Assembly: GCF_030034735.1 (NCBI RefSeq)
Contig: NZ_CP125370.1
Coordinates: 3,968,001 to 4,032,000, forward strand
DNA length: 64,000 nucleotides
Reading direction: 5' to 3'
Origin: Paenibacillus sp. RC334
GTDB taxonomy: Bacteria; Bacillota; Bacilli; Paenibacillales; Paenibacillaceae
The position numbers were made by a program, and so were the translations under genes. Of the stretch, positions 17,403-28,254 are shown one piece after another; the first letter of the stretch is position 1, and each line of letters starts with the position of its first letter. The notes under the pieces were generated by a model. The model did not search any database. It saw nothing but the letters and a program-made list of their open reading frames with translations, and was not told the DNA's origin.

Positions 17403-18455
17403 ATGCAAGCATTGAGATGGCATGGAGTAAAAGATTTACGTTTGGAAAACATTGAGCAGCCCGCTGCTCTGGCAGGAAAAGTAAAAATCAAAGTAGAATG
17501 GTGCGGCATTTGCGGAAGTGATCTTCATGAATATGTAGCAGGACCTATTTTCATTCCCCAAGATGCTACTCATCCTTTGACTGGAGAAAAAGCGCCTATC
17601 GTAATGGGACATGAATTCTCTGGACAAGTAGTCGAAATCGGTGAAGGTGTAACCAAGATTCAGGTTGGCGACCGTGTTGTCGTAGAACCGATTTTTGCGT
17701 GTGGAGAATGTGCTGCATGTAAACAAGGCAGCTATAACCTTTGCGATCAATTGGGCTTCCTCGGTCTGGCAGGCGGCGGCGGTGGATTTTCTGAATATGT
17801 CGCAGCTGATGAGCATATGGTACACAAAATTCCGGAAAGTGTGTCTTTCGAGCAAGGCGCTTTGGTAGAGCCTTCGGCCGTTGCTTTGTACGCTGTTCGT
17901 CAAAGCCAGCTGAAAGTCGGCGACAAAGCCGTAGTATTTGGCGCTGGTCCTATCGGATTGCTGGTTATTGAAGCTTTGAAAGCTTCCGGAGCATCTGAGA
18001 TTTATGCAGTAGAGCTTTCCGAGGAACGTAAAGCTAAAGCTGAAGAGCTGGGTGCTATCGTGATTGATCCTAAAACATATGATGTTGTGCAAGAGCTGCA
18101 CAAACGGACTAACGGCGGCGTAGATGTAGCCTATGAAGTCACTGGAGTACCTCCTGTGCTGGCTCAAGCTATTGAATCCACTAAAATCAGCGGACAAATC
18201 ATGATCGTCAGCATTTTTGAAAAAGAAGCTCCGATCAAACCGAACAATATTGTCATGAAGGAACGCAATCTGACCGGCATTATCGGCTACCGAGATGTAT
18301 TCCCGGCTGTAATCAGCTTGATGGAAAAAGGATATTTCCCTGCTGACAAGCTCGTTACCAAACGTATTAAGCTCGAAGAAGTGATTGAGCAAGGTTTTGA
18401 AGGTCTGCTGAAAGAAAAAAATCAGGTTAAAATCCTGGTATCTCCAAAAGCCTAA
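17403..18455 (+). CDS. bdhA: (R,R)-butanediol dehydrogenase / acetoin reductase
   Basis: 350-aa zinc-dependent medium-chain dehydrogenase that interconverts acetoin and 2,3-butanediol with NAD(H). The catalytic zinc region is CGICGSDLHEY and GHEFSGQVVEIG. The structural zinc lobe has four cysteines in CGECAACKQGSYNLC. The Rossmann motif is VFGAGPIGLLV. The start is the ATG at 17403 with AAGGAGA upstream. Strong 2,3-butanediol production is a known trait of P. polymyxa. It stands alone, between a regulated promoter and a terminator. Confidence 0.9.
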   Translation: MQALRWHGVKDLRLENIEQPAALAGKVKIKVEWCGICGSDLHEYVAGPIFIPQDATHPLTGEKAPIVMGHEFSGQVVEIGEGVTKIQVGDRVVVEPIFACGECAACKQGSYNLCDQLGFLGLAGGGGGFSEYVAADEHMVHKIPESVSFEQGALVEPSAVALYAVRQSQLKVGDKAVVFGAGPIGLLVIEALKASGASEIYAVELSEERKAKAEELGAIVIDPKTYDVVQELHKRTNGGVDVAYEVTGVPPVLAQAIESTKISGQIMIVSIFEKEAPIKPNNIVMKERNLTGIIGYRDVFPAVISLMEKGYFPADKLVTKRIKLEEVIEQGFEGLLKEKNQVKILVSPKA

Positions 18456-18471
18456 TTTAGAATGAAAAATC

Positions 18472-18503
18472 AGATGTCTGCCATATGCAGGCATCTTTTA
18501 TTA
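18472..18503 (+). terminator. terminator of bdhA
   Basis: AGATGTCTGC, loop CATAT, GCAGGCATCT, then TTTTATT. Confidence 0.85.
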
Positions 18504-18547
18504 TAAAACCGGGCAGCAAGGCAAGAATACATGCGAAGTTAAAAAGA

Positions 18548-18612
18548 CAAAACAAACAGCGCTCCCCTTCTGCGGCATCTGCCGTTAAGTGGAGTAGCGC
18601 TGTTTGTTTGCA
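18548..18612 (-). terminator. terminator of the iron-binding protein gene
   Basis: A long inverted repeat (AACAAACAGCGCT / AGCGCTGTTTGTT) flanks a central arm. T-rich sequence follows on the minus strand. Confidence 0.8.
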
Positions 18613-18619
18613 ATCCATA

Positions 18620-20617
18620 TTATTGAGTTACACTTTTCAGGACATCATCAATCATTTGTCCATTTGCGATGGTCCCCGTATACAACCAGCTGGAATCTTT
18701 CCCAAAATCGTATACATGTCCTGCTTTTACGGCCGAAATCCCTTCCCAGACCGGATCTTTAATGATTTCGTCCTTGCTTACACCTTTGCTGTTCACGATA
18801 AAAATATAATCCGCATCCAGCTTCGCCAGTTTCTCCAGGGATAAGTTGCTCCAATTCGCCTTGGCTGTTTTGGAAATCTCCTGTACGACTTGCGGAATCT
18901 TGAATCCCAAATCTTTATATAATACATCACCGCTGGATAAATGCTGGTTCACGACATACACGTTTTTATCCGTTACCCACAAGGCTGCTGCGGTTTTTTG
19001 TCCAACAGTCTGGATCAGCTTGGCTTTAGCTTCTGCTGCTTTTTTGTCATAAGTGCTCAATGCCTGCTTCGCTTCACTGCTCTTGTTCAGCACCTCACCC
19101 ACGGTCAGCAACTCTTGCCGCCAATCGTTGTTCAGATTACTGCCTACGACATAGGTTGGAGCGATTTTAGAGTATTGATTATATTTGTCACCCTCCACCA
19201 TACTCGCACTGTCCATAATGATTAAATCCGGCTTAAAGTTCAGGACCGCTTCAAATGGAAGGTCAGAGGCGATGGTAGGAACGTCCTTCAGCTCTTTTTG
19301 CAGGTAACCTTGAACCGAATTTTTACCTACCGACCATTGAGCTACAGGCTTAACACCCAGTGCAACCAAATGATCCTCCAGATAAGAAGCAATCACACGC
19401 TGAGGCTGAGCCGGAACCTTCACCTCATGCCCAAGTACATCCTTCAGCACCCGCTCCTGTGATGCCTGTTCCGCCGATGTATTGTTGCTCCCTTGTGCAG
19501 TGCTGTCCGTCGCTGCAGGATTGGATGTGCCCGAGCACGCACTGACCAGCAGGATAAAACTAAGCAATAAAATAAATGCCATGGAATGCCTTGCGTTTCT
19601 ATTCATTCGTAAAATCCCTTCATCGTAATTTTGATAATGATTATTATCCTCAATACCAGTATGCAGGGCGCCACTTATCGAATCAATGGAACATTCGGAC
19701 AGGCTTAATGGATTATCCAGACCTATATCTCTCACAAAAGCAGATGAATATAAGCTGTCCCGGTAATGAACCGGGGATACGCCAGTATATTTTTTGAATG
19801 CCCGGCTAAAGAAATAGACATCCGGGTACCCCACACTGGCAGCGATATCCTGTAAAGTGCCATCTGTCTTCCGCAGTAGCTCCTTCGCCTTGTCCATTCG
19901 CAGCCGGATCAGAAACATAATCGGACTGCAATCTGTTTGTTTTTTAAATAACCGGGTCAAGTGCCTTGGACTGCATTCCAACAATCTAGCCAATCGTTCC
20001 AGCGTTATGGACTCCGCATAATGTACCTGCATAAATCGAATCGCCTGTGTCACCATATCCCGTGAAGGCATTCGAGTCTTCTGCTCCTGCCATTGCCGCA
20101 TATATTCATATGCAAAATCATAGAACCTGCCCTGAGCCTGCAACCTGGACAACGTATCCTTATCATACCATGCCTGCTCCAGCAGTTGCAGCTTTTGATA
20201 CAACATAACCGGATACGGCGGCACAAAGCCATGAGCTACAGGGGCAAGGTTATACACCGTATGTCCGGATAGAGAAGCCACTTTATATAGTACAAGAATA
20301 TATTCGATCCCTCGTTCCGAGGCTGTCATATTCAGTTCCAGGCCTTTGCTGCCATGCAGCACGTACCATGAATGTCTTATATCATCCTGATCCTTAGTAG
20401 GCAAGCGTACACTTCCCTGTAACACAAATACGAAAGCCTGCGCCGGAAGACGATACGGTTGAAGCCGCTCTTCCCGCTCCAGCCGAATATGTCGGACATC
20501 CATAACACGGATCGACGAATGGAGCCATGCGGAAAGCAGCTTGTTCAGCTCATCAGCCTCATGCTTCTTGCCCGTCCCGGTTTGGGAACCTGTCCGCTTT
20601 TTCCGTTCCTGCTTCAC
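18620..20617 (-). CDS. AraC regulator fused in frame to a ferric-siderophore binding lipoprotein
   Basis: One uninterrupted 665-codon frame. Residues 1-165 are a cupin-like sensor and 185-290 an AraC double helix-turn-helix (LARLLECSPRHLTRLFKKQ, VGYPDVYFFSRAFKKYTGV). A linker of about 45 residues follows. Residues 338-665 are a complete FepB-type lipoprotein: signal with lipobox LLVSACSG, then LKDVLGHEVKVPAQPQRVIA. The linker DNA contains a Fur box, a possible promoter and a binding site (AAGGGA) before the ATG at 19606, so it looks like an intergenic region that became translated after the regulator lost its stop. The lipoprotein is probably made separately as 18620-19606. The start is GTG with GGAGG upstream. 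It resembles Btr-type regulators of Bacillus, but those lack an internal lipoprotein signal. Confidence 0.8.
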   Translation of the reverse strand: MKQERKKRTGSQTGTGKKHEADELNKLLSAWLHSSIRVMDVRHIRLEREERLQPYRLPAQAFVFVLQGSVRLPTKDQDDIRHSWYVLHGSKGLELNMTASERGIEYILVLYKVASLSGHTVYNLAPVAHGFVPPYPVMLYQKLQLLEQAWYDKDTLSRLQAQGRFYDFAYEYMRQWQEQKTRMPSRDMVTQAIRFMQVHYAESITLERLARLLECSPRHLTRLFKKQTDCSPIMFLIRLRMDKAKELLRKTDGTLQDIAASVGYPDVYFFSRAFKKYTGVSPVHYRDSLYSSAFVRDIGLDNPLSLSECSIDSISGALHTGIEDNNHYQNYDEGILRMNRNARHSMAFILLLSFILLVSACSGTSNPAATDSTAQGSNNTSAEQASQERVLKDVLGHEVKVPAQPQRVIASYLEDHLVALGVKPVAQWSVGKNSVQGYLQKELKDVPTIASDLPFEAVLNFKPDLIIMDSASMVEGDKYNQYSKIAPTYVVGSNLNNDWRQELLTVGEVLNKSSEAKQALSTYDKKAAEAKAKLIQTVGQKTAAALWVTDKNVYVVNQHLSSGDVLYKDLGFKIPQVVQEISKTAKANWSNLSLEKLAKLDADYIFIVNSKGVSKDEIIKDPVWEGISAVKAGHVYDFGKDSSWLYTGTIANGQMIDDVLKSVTQ
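19632..19648 (-). promoter_or_regulatory. Fur box inside the AraC-lipoprotein frame
   Basis: TGATAATGATTATTATC is a close match to the Fur consensus. On the minus strand TTGATT, 17 bases, CATACT lies just upstream as a plausible promoter, with the lipoprotein ATG at 19606 downstream. Iron limitation would then induce the binding protein independently of the full-length fusion. Confidence 0.65.
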
Positions 20618-20798
20618 TTGTCAAAGCCTCCGCTTCATAAATACCATCCTATTTTTCAAAACCAACCTCATTATATATCATCTTCTACTATGTCTACCAT
20701 GAGACAAAAATTCCTGCTCGAAATAAGGCGAATAAACGATTTCCATGGTACAATTTGTATAAATATAACGATTTTGAAATACATAGGAGGTAGACAGC

Positions 20799-22070
20799 AT
20801 GAATGGTTCAAAAATGGTATTAAGTACAGGAGCTAATGCACCTTTAGGTAAGGAGGATACAGTACGGATCACAATTACATGGGAGCATGCGCCAGCCGAG
20901 CTGGATGTTAGCTGTTTTATGGTAGGCCAAGATGGTAAAGTCGCTTCGGATGACTATTTCATTTTTTACAATCAACCAGCTGATCCGCATGACCATGTAC
21001 GGTTACAGCGTCCGAATGACAAAACTGCTGAATTCACTGTAGCCTTAAGGGCTTTGCAAGGAACTGGAGTTGATAAATGTGTATTTGCCGCCACTCTGGA
21101 TGGTCCAGGTACTTTTGCCGATGTGATTGGCTGCACATTGACCGTTCAGGGCAGGCAGGTACATATCGCCTATAGCATTACCGAGGCCACCAAAGAAACG
21201 TCCCTCGTATTCGCTGAAATATACCGCCATACGTCAGGCTTCAAACTTCGCGCAGTTGGACGTGGCTTCAACGGGGGCCTGAAACCGCTTGCCGAGGCTC
21301 ATGGCGTCACCGTGGAAGAAGAGGAGCCGTCAGCAGCGCCGACGAATACTGTGAATGCCAAAGCGGAGGCGAATGCTTCCTTTCCCGGTAGCGGAAAAAT
21401 TAATTTACTTAAGCAGAGTGTGCAAATTTCACTGAAAAAGAAACAGATAGACCGTGAAAAGGCACGAGTAGCGGTTGTATTAGACGCTTCTGGTTCCATG
21501 GGGAAGCTGTACTCACTGGGAACCGTGCAAAAAGCCTTCGAACGTGTGTTGGCTGTAGCCGCCTGCATGGATGATGACGGTGAAATGGACGTATGGTTTT
21601 TTGCAGACAAAGCCCAACGCGCTCCAAGCGTCACGGAACGGAATTACGAGAATTACGTAAAACGAACTTTCCCAGAACCTGGATATGGGAAAATAGGAAT
21701 AGGTAACAATGAGCCTGAAGTGATGACGGATATCATTTTAAAATATACAAAAGAAGTACCTAATGAAACAATCCCAACCTACATTATCTTTTTCAGTGAT
21801 GGCGGCGTGTATGAAACGAAAAAAATATCAAAGTTGCTGATCAAGTACTCGAAAGTTCCGATTTTCTGGCAATTCGTCGGACTCGGTAATGCCGATTATG
21901 GAGTCCTTCAAAAGTTGGATGATCTGCGCGGTCGCGTAGTGGATAATGCAGATTTTTTTGCCTTGGATGACATCGACTCCGTGACAGACGCAGAATTGTA
22001 CGACCGTCTGCTAAACGAATTTCCTGGTTGGCTTAAGCAAGTGCGGGCCAAAGGAATATTGCGCAGCTAA
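20799..22070 (+). CDS. TerD-like and von Willebrand A domain protein (TerF type)
   Basis: 423-aa protein. Residues 1-175 form a TerD domain (calcium-binding, tellurite/stress family): LSTGANAPLGKED, WEHAPAELDVSCF, SDDYFIFYNQP. A variable linker follows, then a VWA domain from about 222 with a complete metal site D229-x-S-x-S (VVLDASGSMG) and later IFFSDGG. The TerD-VWA fusion is known from tellurium-resistance clusters, though no other ter gene is beside it. AGGAGG precedes the ATG. It is probably cytosolic, with a role in stress response or membrane-linked signalling. Confidence 0.88.
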   Translation: MNGSKMVLSTGANAPLGKEDTVRITITWEHAPAELDVSCFMVGQDGKVASDDYFIFYNQPADPHDHVRLQRPNDKTAEFTVALRALQGTGVDKCVFAATLDGPGTFADVIGCTLTVQGRQVHIAYSITEATKETSLVFAEIYRHTSGFKLRAVGRGFNGGLKPLAEAHGVTVEEEEPSAAPTNTVNAKAEANASFPGSGKINLLKQSVQISLKKKQIDREKARVAVVLDASGSMGKLYSLGTVQKAFERVLAVAACMDDDGEMDVWFFADKAQRAPSVTERNYENYVKRTFPEPGYGKIGIGNNEPEVMTDIILKYTKEVPNETIPTYIIFFSDGGVYETKKISKLLIKYSKVPIFWQFVGLGNADYGVLQKLDDLRGRVVDNADFFALDDIDSVTDAELYDRLLNEFPGWLKQVRAKGILRS

Positions 22071-22375
22071 TCCTTCACCACAATGCGATACCCCTGCATG
22101 ATCACTTAAATATCCGCTGAGAGTAGTAATAAAAGGCAGAATGACCGCAGACAAATCAATCGTCAGCACCATCATTCTGCCTCTAAACTGCTCTTCTACA
22201 CATTTCTCATCAGTATCCCTCCCATTTTAGTCATCGTAGAATAATATATGGTTAATTCCTTGCCAAATCCTATTTCTTTCATTTCCTAATTGGATATTTT
22301 CATGTAGTATAAATCTAATTGAAGCAACCCTGTTTGGGCTTGCTGAAGATCGACTTGATGAAGGAGGATTTCGGA

Positions 22376-23719
22376 TTGAAATCAAATGAAGCAACTTTGC
22401 ACAAAAAGCTGCTCCCTAGGCATATTACCTTTATGGCTATGGGTGGAGTTATCGGTACCGGCATTTTTAAAGGAAGTACCGAAACGATCAGCTTGGCGGG
22501 GCCTGGAGTTATTTTATCCTATGTCTTCGCGGGACTTCTACTCCTGGTCGTCATGGGCGCGATTGCCGAGATGGCTACCGTCTATCCCAACATGAATATG
22601 AAGGATTTTATTCGCAAAGCTTTTGGAGAACGGCTTTCCTTTATCATCGGCTGGTTGTATTGCTTCATGTGGCTGGCCGTCTGTATCATTGAGGTTATCG
22701 CAGCGGGAAGCTTCCTGCAATACTGGTTACCGGACGTTCCCCTATGGGTACTCAGTTTAGCGAGTGCAGCCTTCATTATTGTGGTCAACATGCTGAGTGT
22801 CGGCGGTTTCGGGGAACTGGAATTTTGGCTTGCGGGTATTAAAATTGCCATGATTATCATCTTTATTGCATTGGGTGGCTGTATCCTGTTCGGCATTATC
22901 CCAACTGAAACTCCGCCTTATCTGAGCAATTACTTACAGCATGGCGGATTTCTCCCCAATGGCTGGCTGGCTATTTTCTCAGCGCTGCTGGTGGTTACCT
23001 TTTCCTACGGAGGCTCTGAGCTGATTGGCCTGACGTTAACAGAAACAGAGAATCCGGAAAAGGTACTTCCCAAGGTGGTTAAAAGCTTTATTTTTCGCGT
23101 TGTGTTGTTCTATACGCTGCCGATTCTCATCATTTGCGGCTTGATTCCCTGGAATCAGCTGGATGCGAATACCAGCCCGTTCGTACAGGTGCTGTCTTCG
23201 GCAGGACTTCAAGGCTCGGCCCATGTCATGAACTTCATTTTGATTACCGCCGTACTGTCTGCCGCCAATTCGGGGATTTACGGGGCTACACGCATGCTGC
23301 ATTCGCTAGCAGTCAACGGAGAAGGTCCTAAATCACTCGCCCGGGTATCCTCGAATGGGGTTCCGGTGAATAGTCTCAAATGGTGTGCCGTGATCCTGAT
23401 TGTCGGTTCGATGGTCGCTTATATCGCTCAAGACGGACTGTTCCGTATTCTGATGGCAGTACCGGGCTTTGTCGTTTTGCTTGTCTGGAGCTGTATTTGC
23501 CTGTCCCAGTTAAAGCTGCGCAAATCTTACCCGATAGAGCCAAGCTTCAAAATATGGGGATTTCCTTATATCACAGCGTTAACTGTCGGATGCCTGTGGG
23601 TGATTGCATTCCTGTTCTTGCTTGATCCGCAAAATCGGATCAGTATCAGCGTATGCGTGGCTTTCATGGCGTTCCTGATTATCTGGTCTTTGGTGAAGTT
23701 CCGGGGAAAGCAGGCGTAA
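22376..23719 (+). CDS. APC-family amino acid permease
   Basis: 447-aa transporter with 12 predicted helices. The family start is visible: PRHITFMAMGGVIGTGIF with the flexible GVIGTGI turn of helix 1, then EMATVYPN. A TTG at 22376 is chosen as the start because AAGGAGG lies eight bases upstream; an ATG further up has no site. It resembles Bacillus YbxG/YvbW-type permeases. No T-box was recognised in the roughly 300-bp leader. The downstream VanZ/RDD gene is seven bases away and co-transcribed. Confidence 0.88.
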   Translation: MKSNEATLHKKLLPRHITFMAMGGVIGTGIFKGSTETISLAGPGVILSYVFAGLLLLVVMGAIAEMATVYPNMNMKDFIRKAFGERLSFIIGWLYCFMWLAVCIIEVIAAGSFLQYWLPDVPLWVLSLASAAFIIVVNMLSVGGFGELEFWLAGIKIAMIIIFIALGGCILFGIIPTETPPYLSNYLQHGGFLPNGWLAIFSALLVVTFSYGGSELIGLTLTETENPEKVLPKVVKSFIFRVVLFYTLPILIICGLIPWNQLDANTSPFVQVLSSAGLQGSAHVMNFILITAVLSAANSGIYGATRMLHSLAVNGEGPKSLARVSSNGVPVNSLKWCAVILIVGSMVAYIAQDGLFRILMAVPGFVVLLVWSCICLSQLKLRKSYPIEPSFKIWGFPYITALTVGCLWVIAFLFLLDPQNRISISVCVAFMAFLIIWSLVKFRGKQA

Positions 23720-23726
23720 GCAGCTC

Positions 23727-24869
23727 ATGATTCAAGCGTATTTATTTCCTGTTTCTTACGCCTTTCTTGCCTTTCCTTTTGCCGCGTTGCTGTTTACGCT
23801 GCCTTTTCTAATCGTACAGTACCGCAGGCATGGTTATATCCATAAAACGAGAGCATTGCTGCTTTACCTGTTGCTTTTATACTTGATGAATGCTTTCTTT
23901 CTGGTAATTTTGCCACTTCCGGCATCGCGTCATAATACGGCGTTAACCGGAGGCGCATTGCAGCTAATGCCCTTACAGTTTATTCACGACATTATAAGGG
24001 AGACATCCCTCTCTCCCTCCCAACCCTCCAGCTATCTGCATTTGCTGAAGGAACGCGCTTTTCTCCAGGTCGTTTTTAACGTTCTTATGACTGCGCCTTT
24101 CGGTATGTTCTTACGTTATTATTTCCGTGCACGGTGGGGATGGTGTCTGGTCCTGTCCTTTGGCCTTTCCCTCTTCTTTGAGGTGACGCAGCTAACAGGA
24201 CTGTACGGATTTTTTGACCATGCGTATCGTGTGTTCGATGTGGACGATCTGATGGCAAATACATTGGGCGGCATGCTGGGCTTTCTTTTGGGCGAGTGGT
24301 TTTCGCGTTTTCTCCCGCGTCTGGAGCATCTGGACAAGCATTTGGACATCACAACCAAGCGGGTATCCTATACCAGACGGGGCGTAGCCTTTTTCGTGGA
24401 TTCCATTATCTGGGCAGGTTTGCTTGGTGTTATGGAATACCTCCGTGTACCCGCCGCCTTCTGGGTATCCAGTGGAGTATACTTCGTGCTGATTCCTTAC
24501 CTGACGAATGGACGAACCCCGGGTAAATGGCTGGTGCGGATACATCTTGCGGGGACAGGAAAACGTATTTCCCTGTGGGAGCTCATGAAGCGCTACAGCC
24601 TCTTGTACTGGGTGTATTTTGGCATTAATTACGTACTGGGTGGACCCGTGTTTTGGCCTCAAGTCCCTCCATGGGCGAGTGTTCTGATCAGCCTGATATT
24701 GTTGGTCATCAATACGTGGTTCTTTTTCCATCTGGTTATACGTCTGTTCAGGAAAGACCTGTTATTTTATGAGGAGCTTAGCCATACTACCCACCGAATT
24801 ACATGGCCCAAGCGACTTCACAGCCCTCTGCCTGACCCTGTTGACCCTGCCGATGTGTCGGAAAGTTAA
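23727..24869 (+). CDS. VanZ-like and RDD-domain membrane protein
   Basis: 380-aa integral membrane protein. The N-terminal half (1-195) is VanZ-like: several helices, QFIHDIIRE and LSFGLSLFFEVTQLTGLYG with the acidic residues typical of the family. The C-terminal half (about 210-350) is an RDD domain: YTRRGVAFFVDSIIWA and TNGRTPGKWLVRIHL. VanZ/RDD fusions are common in Firmicutes and are linked to glycopeptide tolerance or envelope function. It follows the permease by seven bases without a strong binding site, so translation may be coupled. Confidence 0.85.
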   Translation: MIQAYLFPVSYAFLAFPFAALLFTLPFLIVQYRRHGYIHKTRALLLYLLLLYLMNAFFLVILPLPASRHNTALTGGALQLMPLQFIHDIIRETSLSPSQPSSYLHLLKERAFLQVVFNVLMTAPFGMFLRYYFRARWGWCLVLSFGLSLFFEVTQLTGLYGFFDHAYRVFDVDDLMANTLGGMLGFLLGEWFSRFLPRLEHLDKHLDITTKRVSYTRRGVAFFVDSIIWAGLLGVMEYLRVPAAFWVSSGVYFVLIPYLTNGRTPGKWLVRIHLAGTGKRISLWELMKRYSLLYWVYFGINYVLGGPVFWPQVPPWASVLISLILLVINTWFFFHLVIRLFRKDLLFYEELSHTTHRITWPKRLHSPLPDPVDPADVSES

Positions 24870-24927
24870 TACGAGAACTCGATGATCATAGGATTAAAAT
24901 AAGTTTTATTGCACTCCAGCAGCACAA

Positions 24928-24973
24928 AAACAGGCGAAGCAAAGGATTGTTCCTTTGTCCGCCTGTTTTTTTT
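24928..24973 (+). terminator. terminator after the permease/VanZ operon
   Basis: AAACAGGCG and CAAAGGA pair with TCCTTTG and CGCCTGTTT, followed by eight T. It may also serve the convergent nitroreductase gene. Confidence 0.88.
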
Positions 24974-24998
24974 ATATATAGGTATTAATTCGTTTCTA

Positions 24999-25652
24999 TT
25001 ATTTCCACTGTGCGATTTGGTCAATCGGCAGACGAGTGGATGGATGGCCTTCATTGGTTCCTTTACCTATGGAAATGAGCATTACAGGTACATAACGATC
25101 TTTATCAAGACCAAAGGCTTCAGCGATTCTGCTCTTGTCATATCCACCGATTGGATTCGTATCGTAACCGTGAGCACGTGCCACCAGCATCAACTGCATG
25201 GATACCAGACCACCGTCGATCAGGACGGTTTCTTTGTTCACGACTGGATCAAGCGCTGCAAAATGGGCTGCCACTTTCTCCTGCTGCATTTCTTTAATAT
25301 CTTTTGGCATATAGCCCAATTCTACAGCTTCTCCGAAAATTTGCTCGAAATTTTCAAAGTTGTCCAAATCTCCGAACACGGCAATAACTGCCGAAGATGT
25401 CTCGACTTGACGTTGATTAAAGCTGGCGAGCGGTGCCAAGGTTGCTTTACCTTCCGGGCTGTCAATCACAAGAAAACGCCAAGGTTGTAGGTTAATGGAC
25501 GATGGAGCGCGTGTCGCTTCAGTCAGAATCTCTGTCATTTCCTCGCGGCTGATTTTCACGGACGGATCGTATACTTTGACAGAACGGCGACCCAGTGTGA
25601 TTTCTTTAAAATCATTTGTTTTAACGATATTGGATGGGTTCGTATTACTCAT
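24999..25652 (-). CDS. NAD(P)H-dependent nitroreductase family protein
   Basis: 217-aa FMN flavoprotein of the NfsB/YodC group. The FMN-binding start is GRRSVKVYDP with RAPSSINLQPWRF, and the C-terminal part has GYDTNPIGGYDKSRI and MLISIGKG. Such enzymes reduce quinones and nitroaromatics. A marR-type gene lies 44 bp upstream in the same operon and has two operators in its promoter, the layout of quinone-responsive mhqR/yodB systems. The inducer here is inferred, not shown. Confidence 0.9.
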   Translation of the reverse strand: MSNTNPSNIVKTNDFKEITLGRRSVKVYDPSVKISREEMTEILTEATRAPSSINLQPWRFLVIDSPEGKATLAPLASFNQRQVETSSAVIAVFGDLDNFENFEQIFGEAVELGYMPKDIKEMQQEKVAAHFAALDPVVNKETVLIDGGLVSMQLMLVARAHGYDTNPIGGYDKSRIAEAFGLDKDRYVPVMLISIGKGTNEGHPSTRLPIDQIAQWK

Positions 25653-25696
25653 TCAAATCTCTCCTTATTTCCCCTATGGGTGTAATATAATTGGGG

Positions 25697-26164
25697 TCAG
25701 TCCATCTCGGACATATGACCATTCATAACTTGCAGCATATCGGCTAATTGGTGTCGCTGGGCCTCGTCGAAGCTTTGGAGCAGCCGGGCCACAAACTGCG
25801 AGCGTTCCTGTCTAAAGGTAATAATACGCTCACGTCCAAAATCGGACAGGCTAACCAGCGTAACCCTGTTGTCCTCCGGCTTGGTGCGTCGTGTGACCAT
25901 GGCTGCCAGTTCAAGCTGCTTCAAATGGCGGGTTACGGCTGCACCGTCGATGCCAACCTCTTTTTGCAGCAAGGTTTGACTAATCTCCTTCACCTGATAC
26001 AACTTGCACAACAGCTGTAATCTGGATGCGCTGATTCCTGCACAACGCTCAAACTTGGAGCTAATCTGCTTGTTCAACAGCAATAGCGCGTCAAAAATAT
26101 AGTCAGCCTCGGGTGATGTCTGGGTGATCGTAATCTCTCCTCCCTTAAGCATGTCACTGGGCAT
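25697..26164 (-). CDS. MarR-family repressor
   Basis: 155-aa winged helix regulator. Recognition helix region: LLQKEVGIDGAAVTRHLKQL, followed by the wing VTRRTKPEDNRVTLVSL, a canonical MarR signature with the conserved Asp-x-Arg. The start is uncertain: the ATG at 26164 has no clear site, while AAGGGAGGAG lies eight bases before an in-frame ATC at residue 14. It very probably represses itself and the downstream nitroreductase through the operators at 26178-26204. Confidence 0.88.
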   Translation of the reverse strand: MPSDMLKGGEITITQTSPEADYIFDALLLLNKQISSKFERCAGISASRLQLLCKLYQVKEISQTLLQKEVGIDGAAVTRHLKQLELAAMVTRRTKPEDNRVTLVSLSDFGRERIITFRQERSQFVARLLQSFDEAQRHQLADMLQVMNGHMSEMD

Positions 26165-26177
26165 GACGATCCAACCT

Positions 26178-26235
26178 TTGATCCATCAATTATTGATCCA
26201 TCAAGTAATATACATCTTCTTTAAAAATAAATCAA
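26178..26235 (-). promoter_or_regulatory. marR promoter with two TTGAT-N2-ATCAA operators
   Basis: Minus strand: TTGATT (26235-26230) and TATATT (26212-26207) are 17 bases apart. Directly downstream two identical palindromes TTGATGGATCAA lie at 26193-26204 and 26178-26189, three bases apart. The position over the transcription start indicates autorepression. Confidence 0.78.
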
Positions 26236-26268
26236 GACCCTGTGAAAAATAAAGTGACCCTATCAAAT

Positions 26269-26304
26269 AAAAGCTGAGCACCCCTGCAAGGGCACCCAGC
26301 TTCT
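26269..26304 (-). terminator. terminator of gdhA
   Basis: Minus strand: AAGCTGGGTGCCC, loop, GGGGTGCTCAGCTTTT. It lies about 120 bp after the gdhA stop. Confidence 0.7.
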
Positions 26305-26427
26305 TCTTGTATAACTACTTATGAGATCACGTATAAACTACATTCATACGATAGCAGATCAGGAGAGCCATACAGACAACGCTGTACAGCTTTCTTGCCC
26401 TCTCCAGCCCGTTTGTATTATCCCCGA

Positions 26428-28254
<1,827 letters not shown>

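Noticed and set aside
17436..18494. 352-codon frame on the minus strand opposite bdhA
   Set aside because: A long antisense shadow of bdhA; the plus-strand gene has all catalytic motifs, promoter and terminator.
22071..22375. T-box leader before the amino acid permease
   Set aside because: No AGGGTGGNACCGCG-like sequence or terminator with a T run. Only an isolated inverted repeat (GGCAGAATGA/TCATTCTGCC) is present.
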